This document shows, piece by piece, positions 1-6,682 of a stretch of 7,636 nucleotides of DNA. The DNA lies in NCBI GenBank assembly GCA_026647385.1, contig JAPKGY010000124.1, positions 1 to 7,636 of the forward strand. Reading direction: 5' to 3'. The stretch's first letter is position 1. Every line of letters begins with the position of its first letter. The notes beneath the pieces were generated by a model that saw only the letters and a program-made list of their open reading frames with translations, made no database searches and was not told the DNA's origin. Origin of the DNA: Phycisphaerae bacterium (lineage in GTDB: Bacteria > Planctomycetota > Phycisphaerae > UBA1845 > PWPN01). The position numbers and the translations under genes were made by a program.

Positions 1-669
1 CTGGTGTTCCTTCCCGTAGCCGTCCCAATGGACCGCGTGGCACACGCGCCCGTCCAGCCAGGGCTTCTCCATGATGTCGATCTCGCTCCCGTCGCGCCCT
101 TCGTCGCCGATATTCCCGACGGTCCGGCCCATCAGCCAGAACGCGGGCCAGTGCCCCGGCTCGCGATGGAACCGGACGCGGGCCACGTAATAGCCGAAGG
201 CGTGCTCGAACTTGCCCTGCGTCAGGATGCACCCGCTGATGAATCGGTCGCCCTCCTTGTACGTCCGCAAGCGGAGATGGCCCCGGCCGTCGAGGGACAC
301 CGCCGACCGCATCCACCACCCGTCGCGACGCTTGGCATCGGGCGGATAAGTCCATCGGGTCTCGTCGAGCTTCAAGCCGTCGAATTCATCGTGCCAGAGC
401 AGGCGGAACGAATACCCCGCCGGCGGATCGGGCAAACGATCCGCGGGCACGGGCTCAGAGCGTGTACGAGAACTCCGGTCCGCCTTGGTGGTGCAGGCCC
501 GCTGAAGCGAGGTCTCGCCGGGGCGGACTTCCAGCCCGCTCCCCGAGCTTGCCCGCCGGATGAGCCATGAAGGCAGCCCGGATGGCCGCACCACAAAACA
601 CCGCTCCTCACACACCCATTGAGACGTCGGGCTTGCGCTCAGCACGACGCAGACAAGAACGATCAGCAT
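1..669 (-). CDS. Secreted glycoside hydrolase family 16 protein, 3' end outside the window
   Basis: 223 N-terminal residues are visible; the frame is still open at base 1. The GH16 catalytic signature is clear at residues 194-203 (GSEIDIMEKP): by family knowledge Glu196 is the nucleophile, Asp198 the helper and Glu201 the acid/base. Upstream are typical GH16 jelly-roll strands: LLWHDEFDG near residue 90, LDETRWTY near 101, GHLRLRTYKEGDRFISG at 130-146 and PGHWPAFWLMG at 171-181. HAVHWDGYGKEH follows at 211-222. GH16 enzymes cleave beta-1,3 or beta-1,4 glucans and galactans such as laminarin, agar or carrageenan; the substrate cannot be told here. The ATG at 669 follows a GGGGAAG ribosome site and starts a hydrophobic stretch (LIVLVCVVLSAS) that looks like a signal peptide, though it has no N-terminal positive charge. 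Residues 24-83 are Arg/Ser-rich with no recognised domain. It lies 187 bp after icd on the same strand and may be cotranscribed. GH16 is secure; the exact start is less so. Confidence 0.88.
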   Translation of the reverse strand, partial: MLIVLVCVVLSASPTSQWVCEERCFVVRPSGLPSWLIRRASSGSGLEVRPGETSLQRACTTKADRSSRTRSEPVPADRLPDPPAGYSFRLLWHDEFDGLKLDETRWTYPPDAKRRDGWWMRSAVSLDGRGHLRLRTYKEGDRFISGCILTQGKFEHAFGYYVARVRFHREPGHWPAFWLMGRTVGNIGDEGRDGSEIDIMEKPWLDGRVCHAVHWDGYGKEHQ

Positions 670-856
670 TTGCGCTTCCCCGCTTGCGGCAGAGGGTATC
701 GCTCGGATGCCGGTGGTGACCCCGAAAACCACCCTGCAAAACAACTCTCCGGGCAAGAACCGTTCCAGGTATTCGACCGTCTCGAAAAACCGGCGGCTCC
801 TGGGAGTCCCGCGTTTCAAGAGATACGATCGGTCGGTTCGAGCAGGAAGCCGCGGA

Positions 857-2116
857 TCACGTCATGTGATCGATGATCGCCTGGCCGAACTCGCTGCACT
901 TGAGCAGCCGGGCGGAAACACCCTCAGCCTCCATCAGACGATGGAAATCGTACGTCACCGTCCGGGCGGTGATCGCCCCGTCCATCCCCTTGATGATGAG
1001 GTCGGCGGCCTCGTTCCAGCCGAGGTGCCGCAGCATCATCTCGCCCGACAGAATCACCGAACCGGGGTTGACCTTGTCCTGATCGGCGTACTTCGGGGCT
1101 GTCCCGTGCGTGGCCTCGAAGATCGCGTGGCCACTCTGGTAGTTGATGTTGCCGCCAGGCGCGATGCCGATGCCACCAACCTGGGCAGCCAGCGCATCGG
1201 AGATGTAATCCCCGTTCAGATTGAGCGTCGCGATCACGCTGTACTCCGCCGGCCGGGTCAGGATCTGCTGCAAAAACGCATCGGCGATCACGTCCTTGAT
1301 CACGACGCCGCCCTTGGACGCGGGCAGCTTGCACCAAGGCCCGCCGTCAAGCGCGGTCGCGCCGTATCGCTCCCGGGCCAACTCGTATCCCCAATCCCGG
1401 AACGCTCCCTCGGTGAACTTCATGATGTTGCCCTTGTGGACGAGGGTGACGCTCGACCGCTTCTGGGCGATCGCATAGTCGATGGCGGCAGCGACGAGAC
1501 GCTGGGTGCCCTCCCGGCTGACGGGCTTCAGGCCGAAGCCGCTGCTGTCGGGGAAACGCACCTTCTTGAAGCGATCCGGAAACGCCTCGGCCAGAAGCTT
1601 GCGGAGTCGGTCGGCGTCGGGCGTGCCGGCCTGGAACTCAATCCCCGCGTAGATGTCCTCGGTGTTCTCGCGGAAGATCACCATGTCGATCAGTTCCGGC
1701 TGGCGGACAGGCGAGGGGACGCCTTTGAAATAACGCACCGGCCTCAGGCACACGTATAGATCCAGCATCTGCCGAAGAGCCACGTTCAGCGACCGGATGC
1801 CGCCGCCCACCGGCGTGGTCAGCGGGCCCTTGATGCCCACCAGGTATTTGCGGAACGCCTCCACGGTTTCGTCGGGAAGCCAGTTGTTGACCGCCTTGAA
1901 CGCTTTCTCGCCGGCCAACACCTCGTACCAGGCAAGTTGCCGTTTCCCGCCGTACGCCTTGGCGACCGAGGCATCGAACACCATCCGCGACGCCCGCCAG
2001 ATGTCCGGCCCGGTGCCGTCGCCCGCGATGAACGGAATGATCGGCCGATCCGGCACCTGAAGCTGGCCGCCGGACTGGACAATCGGGTCCCCTTTGGGGG
2101 TAGTGGATACTGTCAT
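857..2116 (-). CDS. icd: NADP-dependent isocitrate dehydrogenase
   Basis: A 419-residue enzyme of the E. coli Icd type (416 residues), collinear along its whole length. It oxidatively decarboxylates isocitrate to 2-oxoglutarate in the TCA cycle, making NADPH in the cytoplasm. Visible motifs: the substrate loop IKGPLTTPVGGGIRSLNVAL with Ser109, equivalent to the Ser that AceK phosphorylates in E. coli; RPVRYFKGVPSPV; FRENTEDIYAGIE; LVHKGNIMKFTEGAF; LNLNGDYISDALAAQVGGIG; and HGTAPKYADQDKVNP. Lys342-Tyr343 and Tyr389/Arg393 (TVTYDFHRLM) match the E. coli residues that select NADP over NAD. The frame extends up to a GTG at 2194 that overlaps the aminotransferase stop, but that GTG has no ribosome site and adds 26 residues absent from the family. 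The ATG at 2116, with GGAG 11 nt upstream, fits the family length. It follows the aminotransferase on the same strand after a 74-bp gap holding a direct repeat. No convincing terminator follows. No aceK is seen, so phosphorylation control is not implied. Confidence 0.97.
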   Translation of the reverse strand: MTVSTTPKGDPIVQSGGQLQVPDRPIIPFIAGDGTGPDIWRASRMVFDASVAKAYGGKRQLAWYEVLAGEKAFKAVNNWLPDETVEAFRKYLVGIKGPLTTPVGGGIRSLNVALRQMLDLYVCLRPVRYFKGVPSPVRQPELIDMVIFRENTEDIYAGIEFQAGTPDADRLRKLLAEAFPDRFKKVRFPDSSGFGLKPVSREGTQRLVAAAIDYAIAQKRSSVTLVHKGNIMKFTEGAFRDWGYELARERYGATALDGGPWCKLPASKGGVVIKDVIADAFLQQILTRPAEYSVIATLNLNGDYISDALAAQVGGIGIAPGGNINYQSGHAIFEATHGTAPKYADQDKVNPGSVILSGEMMLRHLGWNEAADLIIKGMDGAITARTVTYDFHRLMEAEGVSARLLKCSEFGQAIIDHMT

Positions 2117-2155
2117 GTTCCCATTAACTCCATCCGAAAAAGGCTGATGAACCGT

Positions 2156-2192
2156 ACGTCCCCTTCTCGATCGGAACGTCCCCTTCCCGATC
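2156..2192. repeat. Two 17-bp direct repeats, 20-bp period
   Basis: ACGTCCCCTTCTCGATC at 2156-2172 and ACGTCCCCTTCCCGATC at 2176-2192 differ at one base and are separated by 3 bp (GGA). They fill most of the gap between the aminotransferase stop codon and the icd start; the second copy reaches into that stop codon. The repeat is directly visible. Its function is unknown: it could be a regulator site, an mRNA element in a polycistronic transcript or a remnant of a dispersed repeat. Confidence 0.8.
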
Positions 2193-3297
2193 ACAGGAGA
2201 CTATCGAGGATTTTGCAGGCCGTGTCCACCTCCGGCTCGGTCAGCCGGCCATGGAACGGCAACGCGATCGTGTGGTCCGCCAGGGATTCGCAGATCGGCA
2301 AGTCGCCCTCCTGGTATCCCATCTGGCGATAGAAAGGCTGGAGATGAATGGCCGGGAAGTAGTTGCTGCAGCCGATCCCCTTTTGCTTGAGCTGTTCGAG
2401 AATCCGGTCGCGGTCGGCCCGCGTGTAACCATCGTTCAGACGCACCACCATCACAAACCAACTGATCTCCCTGTCAGCCGGGATTCGCTGCATGTGGATG
2501 CTCCGGTTGTGTGACAGCCGCTCGAGATACCAGCCGGCCACCCGGCGTCGATTGGCCAGAATCTCGTCGATGCGCCTCATTTGTGCCACCCCAAGGGCGC
2601 AGTTGATCTCGCTCAGGCGGAAATTGTATCCTAACCGGACATGCGACAGCCATCCCGAATGGGTATCACGCCCCTGGCTGCGGTACGAGGCAATCAGCCG
2701 GGCCAAGTCCTCGTCGTCGGTCACGACCACGCCGCCCTCGCCGGTCGTCACCTGCTTGTTCGGATAAAAGCCGAACACGCCGACCTCACCCAGCGCACCG
2801 GCCTTGCGACCCTTGTAGCTCGCCCCAAGGGCTTCGCAGGAATCCTCCACAACCCGGAGCTTGTGACGGAAAGCCGTCTGGCAAATGGCATCGAAGTCAG
2901 CCGGCAGACCGAAGACATCGACCGCTAGAATGGCCCGGGTCCGGGGGGTAATGGCTCCCTCCAGCCGAGCGGGGTCCAGGTTCCAGGTTTCGGGATCGAT
3001 GTCCACGAAAACGGGTTTTCCGCCATCGAACAGTATGCAGTTGGCGGATGCGATGAACGAGAACGGGGTGGTGATGACTTCATCGCCGGGGCCGATCCCC
3101 ATGCCCTTGAGGCACAGGTGCAGGCCGCTGGTTCCGCTGTTGACGGCGACGGCGTGGCGGGTACCGACGAAGTCGGCGACGATTCGCTCGAATTCCGACA
3201 GTCTGGGACCCAGGGAAAGCTGGGTCCCGCACATCACCGCGTTGACGGCGTCGCGTTCCGCCTGGGTGATATCCGGGCAAGACAACGGGATGTTCAT
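2191..3297 (-). CDS. DegT/DnrJ/EryC1/StrS-family PLP-dependent sugar aminotransferase
   Basis: 368 residues, normal for this fold-type I family, which transfers an amino group (usually from glutamate) to a keto sugar on a nucleotide carrier. The N-terminal IPLSCPDIT, the phosphate-binding NSGTSGLHLCL (53-63), PGDEVITTPFSFIASAN (70-86), the cofactor-ring Asp in VVEDSCEALGASY (Asp152) and the Schiff-base Lys181 in GFYPNKQVTTGEGG are all present. GYNFRLSEINCALG (223-236) is the family's substrate-side motif. Overall it reads closest to perosamine-synthetase or UDP-4-amino-sugar types; product stereochemistry and whether C3 or C4 is aminated cannot be read from sequence. The ATG at 3297 follows GGAAGGGA with 8 nt spacing. 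It is divergent from a UDP-GlcNAc dehydrogenase-like gene, which suggests sugar supply for surface glycan. It precedes icd on the same strand. The family is certain, the substrate is not. Confidence 0.95.
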   Translation of the reverse strand: MNIPLSCPDITQAERDAVNAVMCGTQLSLGPRLSEFERIVADFVGTRHAVAVNSGTSGLHLCLKGMGIGPGDEVITTPFSFIASANCILFDGGKPVFVDIDPETWNLDPARLEGAITPRTRAILAVDVFGLPADFDAICQTAFRHKLRVVEDSCEALGASYKGRKAGALGEVGVFGFYPNKQVTTGEGGVVVTDDEDLARLIASYRSQGRDTHSGWLSHVRLGYNFRLSEINCALGVAQMRRIDEILANRRRVAGWYLERLSHNRSIHMQRIPADREISWFVMVVRLNDGYTRADRDRILEQLKQKGIGCSNYFPAIHLQPFYRQMGYQEGDLPICESLADHTIALPFHGRLTEPEVDTACKILDSLL

Positions 3298-3344
3298 TCT
3301 GAGGATCCCTTCCTTTCGGTTCGGCCTGTCGCGAACGGGGCGGC

Positions 3345-3350
3345 ATTATA
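3345..3350 (-). promoter_or_regulatory. Possible -10 box for the aminotransferase gene
   Basis: The minus strand reads TATAAT, the perfect sigma-70 -10 consensus, in a very GC-rich 171-bp divergent gap. It lies about 48 bp before the aminotransferase ATG at 3297, so a transcript would have a leader of roughly 40 nt. No good TTGACA-like -35 is seen at 16-18 bp. Inference from one hexamer only. Confidence 0.35.
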
Positions 3351-3456
3351 GCCCAAGCGGGTTTCCGCCGACATATAGACGGGCTGGCCCGGCCGCGCCC
3401 GCCCTGTGATCCCCGCGCGGGCTCGGGAAACCATCCAACCTGAGCCGGCACCCTGT

Positions 3457-3461
3457 AGGAG
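3457..3461 (+). promoter_or_regulatory. Ribosome binding site deciding a TTG start
   Basis: AGGAG sits 7 nt before the TTG at 3469. It is the only strong Shine-Dalgarno near the start of the dehydrogenase and lies inside the longer frame that opens at a GTG at 3406. This supports TTG 3469 as the true start. Confidence 0.7.
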
Positions 3462-3468
3462 ACCGACC

Positions 3469-4791
3469 TTGCTGGAAAAGCAACTACTCGAACGGATCAA
3501 CAAGCGGACCGCCCTGGTGGGGATTCTGGGCATGGGGTACGTCGGGCTCCCCCTGGCCCGGACTTTTTGTGGCGCTGGTTTTCGGACGCTCGGCTACGAC
3601 ATCGACCCGCGCAAGGTCAAGATGTTGAACTCCGGCAAGAGCTACATCAAGCACATCCCGAGCGAAACCATCGCCCAATTGCGGGCGGCCGGCACGTTTT
3701 CGGCCACCGGCGACGCGAAACAGCTTCGCCGCTGCGACGCCCTGCTCATCTGCGTACCGACTCCGCTTTCGAGAATGCGCGACCCGGACATGACCTACGT
3801 CGTCAAGACGACCGAAACCATCGCCGGGCAGCTTCGCAAAGGGCAGCTCGTCGTCCTCGAGAGCACGACTTATCCGGGCACGACCCGGGAGGTGTGCAAG
3901 CCGATCCTCGAGAACGCCACGGGTCTGAAGGCGGAGAAGGATTTCTTCCTGGCGTTTTCTCCCGAACGCGAGGACCCGGGCCGCGAGGATTTCACGACCG
4001 AGACGATCACCAAGGTCGTCGGCGGCTTCGGGCCCGGGAGCATGAGGGTGGCGGCCGCCCTCTACGGGGCGGCCATCAAGAAGGTCTGCGCGGTTTCGAG
4101 TTGCGAGATCGCCGAGTCCGCCAAGATCATCGAGAACGTCTACCGCTGCGTGAACATCGCGATGGTCAACGAGCTGAAGATGCTCTTCGAACGGATGGGC
4201 ATTGACATCTGGGAGGTGATCGAGGCGGCCAAAACCAAACCGTTCGGATTCCAGGCGTTCTATCCCGGCCCCGGGCTCGGCGGGCACTGCATCCCGATCG
4301 ACCCGTTCTATCTCACGTGGAAGGCCAAGGAATTCGGTATGCCGACCCGCTTCATCGAACTGGCCGGCGAGATCAACACCGCCATGCCGGAGTACGTCGT
4401 CGAGCACGTGGCCCATGCGCTCAACGAACGGCGTCGGTCGCTCAACGGAGCGCGGGTCCTGGTGCTCGGCCTGGCGTACAAGAAGAACATCGACGACATC
4501 CGAGAGTCGCCGTCCATCGAACTGATCGAAATCCTCAAGCAGCGCGGCGCCAAGGTCGACTACAACGACCCGTACATCCCCACGACCCACAAACAGCGCG
4601 AGCACGATCTGAGGATGAAGTCCGTCCCGTTGACCCCGCGGAACCTGCGCCGCTATGACTGCGTGGTCATCTCGACCGACCATGACTGCTACGACTATGG
4701 GATGATCGTGCGCAACGCCAAACTCATCGTGGACACGCGCAACGCGTGCGCTCGGGTTCGAGGTCCGAAGAAGAACGTACGCAAAGCGTAG
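3469..4791 (+). CDS. Nucleotide sugar dehydrogenase, UDP-GlcNAc 6-dehydrogenase (WbpA)-like
   Basis: 440 residues from a TTG start placed 7 nt after AGGAG; WbpA-type enzymes are about 436. These cytoplasmic enzymes oxidise C6 of a UDP sugar to a carboxylate in two NAD-dependent steps. The N-terminal Rossmann motif GMGYVG (21-26) is followed by YDIDPRKV, CVPTPL, LESTTYPGTT and FSPEREDPG. The dimer/linker helix carries ESAKIIENVYR, with Lys219 and Asn223 as expected catalytic positions. PGPGLGGHCIPIDPFYLTWK contains the nucleophile Cys274. The C-terminal domain has VLVLGLAYKKNIDDIRESPS and ends with VDTRNA. PFYLTWKAKEFG after the Cys motif resembles the WbpA (UDP-GlcNAc) subgroup more than UDP-glucose dehydrogenase; that subgroup call is from memory of the family, and UDP-ManNAc dehydrogenase (WecC-like) remains possible. 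A frame extension to GTG 3406 would add 21 Pro/Arg-rich residues and is disfavoured. It is divergent from the aminotransferase and converges on the DUF2961 gene. Confidence 0.93.
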   Translation: MLEKQLLERINKRTALVGILGMGYVGLPLARTFCGAGFRTLGYDIDPRKVKMLNSGKSYIKHIPSETIAQLRAAGTFSATGDAKQLRRCDALLICVPTPLSRMRDPDMTYVVKTTETIAGQLRKGQLVVLESTTYPGTTREVCKPILENATGLKAEKDFFLAFSPEREDPGREDFTTETITKVVGGFGPGSMRVAAALYGAAIKKVCAVSSCEIAESAKIIENVYRCVNIAMVNELKMLFERMGIDIWEVIEAAKTKPFGFQAFYPGPGLGGHCIPIDPFYLTWKAKEFGMPTRFIELAGEINTAMPEYVVEHVAHALNERRRSLNGARVLVLGLAYKKNIDDIRESPSIELIEILKQRGAKVDYNDPYIPTTHKQREHDLRMKSVPLTPRNLRRYDCVVISTDHDCYDYGMIVRNAKLIVDTRNACARVRGPKKNVRKA

Positions 4792-4869
4792 GTGTCCTGC
4801 TCAACCGCGAATCAACCCGATCGACAACCGGACGCCAGGCCATTGCAAGTCCCTGACCGTTTCGGCGGC

Positions 4870-4931
4870 GGGTGGCATGGGTCGCCACGGCGAGTCGCCG
4901 TGGTGAGTCGCCGTGGCGACCCATGCCACCC
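4870..4931. repeat. 24-bp perfect-stem inverted repeat with internal 13-bp tandem units
   Basis: Arms 4870-4893 and 4908-4931 are perfectly complementary, with a 14-nt loop. The outer ends read GGGTGGCATGG and CCATGCCACCC. Between them are three adjacent 13-bp units: GTCGCCACGGCGA (4881), GTCGCCGTGGTGA (4894) and GTCGCCGTGGCGA (4907). Each is nearly self-complementary (TCGCC..GGCGA). It lies 78 bp after the dehydrogenase stop and 57 bp beyond the DUF2961 stop, so in RNA it would form a strong hairpin at the 3' end of both convergent transcripts. No T-run follows, so a classical intrinsic terminator is not shown; it may protect 3' ends or be a REP/MITE-like dispersed repeat. Confidence 0.9.
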
Positions 4932-4988
4932 ATTCCAGACACTCGATTCATTACGAAACCGCCGAATCTGTCACGGGCCCGGCCTTCC

Positions 4989-6521
4989 CTACCGGCCTTC
5001 CGCCTCGACGGTATAGGGCGTGACCTCGTCCACAATGAGCGCGTCCAGGTCGAGTTCATGCCCCTGATCCGCCGCGCAACCGCCCTGGCTCTCGAAGGTC
5101 AGGGTGTGTTCGCCCGCGGTCAGGTCGAGCGGTCCGATCCGAAACTGGACCATGCCCGGCTTGGGCGCGTGCAGGTTCACCGACGGCAACTCGGCGAGCG
5201 GCTTGCCGTCCAGCATCACGGAGTACTTCCCGCCGTCCGGCCCGGCGCCCAGATGGAGTCGGGCGATCCCCGTCGTGCGCCGGTCCAGCTTGAAAGGCAC
5301 GGTCAGGCGACCCGGCCGACCGGCGAATCGGTAGATCAGAAAGACCCCGCCGCTGGCCTGTCCGTGCCGGTCCGTCGTAACCGCCGTATCGGCGGGTTCG
5401 ACGCGAACCTCTTTCTGGTACTGTTCGAACTCCACCGTCGTTCTGGCGGGTAGCCGCCGCTCAACCGGCGGAAGCGTCGCGAAACGCTTGCACGGGGGAG
5501 TCTGGTACCAGAACGCCACCGAACTGTACAGGTCCGCTCGCTCGTGAAACTGCGTGAACTTCCGGCCTTCGTGATTGCGCATCACGCCCTTGTGCTCGAT
5601 GGTCACCTTGAGCGATTTCCTGAAACGCACCGGATCCGGGATGTGCCAGCGGTAAGCGCTGATCCGGTCGCCCACCTGGGCCCCGTCGAGCAGGACCACG
5701 CCGTGATACGGGCGGTTGAACTCCCGGAAGCCCCACGCGTCACAGAAGTAGTCTTCCGTGCCCGTGCCGCGGAGCCGCGGCTCCGGCTCACCGTCGATAT
5801 GGAACAAGTCGTCGCCCTCGCCGAACCAGCTCTTCGTGCGGGAGATCACCGACAGCACGGTTCCGACGTACTGCCCCCGCCCTTCCGCATCGAGGATCAG
5901 GTAGTTCTCGCCCGGCTTCGCCGGGAATTCCTGCCGATACTGGGCGTGGAAATAGGCCGTGTTCGCGGGCAGTTCCGGCACCTTCTCGTAATCGACATAC
6001 CAGTAGGCGTTGTGGACCGCGTACTTCGGCGAGTCGTTGCTCAACGTGATGCGGGCACGTTGGGCGAACGGCATCGGCCAGTAGCAGTTCATCGCCCGGC
6101 CATCGGAGGTGACCGAAACCGGCAGCGAATCGACCATCCGGAGCGCCCCGTGCCCGAGGGCGAAAAAGTCGCCGATCGGAGACTCGACGGCCGGCTCCGT
6201 GGCGCCGTCCCAGTACATCCGCAGCGTGAGCGACCGCCCATAGCGCGGGTCCTCCGCGTTGAGCGTGAACCAGATGTGCCGGACGATCCCCGGTCCTTCG
6301 ACGTCGGCGATGGTCAGCGTCTGGCCGGGGGCGATCGGACGATAGTCGTCGTTGCCCCCCTGCCAGTCGGGGTCGCTGCTCGATACCCGCATCGTTTCGG
6401 CGTCGCGGGTGGCAAACAAGGCGGAGCCCATTTCCGGCCATTCCGCAATCTCCGCCCACCCGCAAGCCGCCGAGCACAGAATCCCCGCCAGCACCGTCAA
6501 GCCACGATTGCACGCGATCAT
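4989..6521 (-). CDS. Secreted DUF2961 (GH172-like) protein, putative glycosidase
   Basis: 510 residues. The N-terminus (NRGLTVLAGILCSAACGWA) is a good signal peptide, so export is likely. The DUF2961 core runs roughly from residue 45 to 340: GPGIVRHIWFTLNAEDPRYG (76-95), LRMYWDGATEPAVESPIGDFF (100-120), NCYWPMPF (145-152), the hallmark GTGTEDYF (252-259) and LYSSVAFWYQ (331-340). Glu256 in GTGTEDYF is a candidate catalytic acid. By family knowledge, DUF2961 was reclassified as GH172 after members were shown to act on fructofuranosides and D-arabinofuranosides; whether this protein has either activity is unknown. Residues about 385-500 form a separate beta-rich C-terminal part (LTVPFKLDRRTTGIARLHLG, YSVMLDGKPL, LTAGEHTLTFESQGG, LDLDALIVDEV) resembling an ancillary carbohydrate-binding sandwich. 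The ATG at 6521 follows AAAGGAAG with 7 nt spacing. It stands alone between two copies of a modular repeat, with no transporter or regulator beside it. Confidence 0.9.
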   Translation of the reverse strand: MIACNRGLTVLAGILCSAACGWAEIAEWPEMGSALFATRDAETMRVSSSDPDWQGGNDDYRPIAPGQTLTIADVEGPGIVRHIWFTLNAEDPRYGRSLTLRMYWDGATEPAVESPIGDFFALGHGALRMVDSLPVSVTSDGRAMNCYWPMPFAQRARITLSNDSPKYAVHNAYWYVDYEKVPELPANTAYFHAQYRQEFPAKPGENYLILDAEGRGQYVGTVLSVISRTKSWFGEGDDLFHIDGEPEPRLRGTGTEDYFCDAWGFREFNRPYHGVVLLDGAQVGDRISAYRWHIPDPVRFRKSLKVTIEHKGVMRNHEGRKFTQFHERADLYSSVAFWYQTPPCKRFATLPPVERRLPARTTVEFEQYQKEVRVEPADTAVTTDRHGQASGGVFLIYRFAGRPGRLTVPFKLDRRTTGIARLHLGAGPDGGKYSVMLDGKPLAELPSVNLHAPKPGMVQFRIGPLDLTAGEHTLTFESQGGCAADQGHELDLDALIVDEVTPYTVEAEGR

Positions 6522-6616
6522 CGGTCATCTTCCTTTCCGCGTAATCCGCGCGACCGCGAAACACAGGTTATCGAGTCCACGGATCAGAGGGCCGGTCCAA
6601 TGGCATTGGAAAGCGC

Positions 6617-6628
6617 AGTACCGGTACT
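6617..6628. repeat. 12-bp perfect palindrome
   Basis: AGTACCGGTACT is fully self-complementary, lying about 96 bp upstream of the DUF2961 start. It could be a dimeric regulator site or part of a degraded repeat; nothing in the window decides this. Confidence 0.4.
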
Positions 6629-6682
6629 CCGGGACGGAGCTTGCCCGCGGGGGAGGCGAGAGGACACGGGCTAACCAGTGTG

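Noticed and set aside
4..570. Plus-strand frame at the left edge
   Set aside because: It covers the GH16 catalytic region on the other strand, where the EIDIME motif is plainly coding.
855..871. Hairpin GATCAC-GTCAT-GTGATC at the icd stop as a terminator
   Set aside because: Only a 6-bp stem, overlapping the last codons, with no T-run after it; too weak to call.
707..1759. Long plus-strand frame opposite icd
   Set aside because: It lies antisense to the unmistakable icd gene and has no recognisable motif; such frames are common opposite GC-rich genes.
2117..2194. Upstream GTG start for icd overlapping the aminotransferase stop (GTGA)
   Set aside because: The overlap suggests translational coupling, but no ribosome site precedes it, and the 26 extra residues match nothing in the Icd family; ATG 2116 gives the normal length.
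3484..4683. 399-codon minus-strand frame opposite the dehydrogenase
   Set aside because: Mirror frame of a gene whose motifs are complete on the plus strand; composition is Asp/Val/Gly/Arg-rich without domain signal.
4881..4919. CRISPR-like array
   Set aside because: The 13-bp units are directly contiguous with no unique spacers, and no cas gene is present.
4724..5059. Small minus-strand frames over the repeat copies with similar peptides (also 6525-6861)
   Set aside because: Their likeness comes from the shared DNA repeat, not from conserved protein; they overlap real genes or intergenic DNA and lack ribosome sites.
5544..6674. 376-codon plus-strand frame opposite the DUF2961 gene
   Set aside because: Antisense shadow of a well-supported gene; it runs into the repeat-containing gap and shows no family motif.
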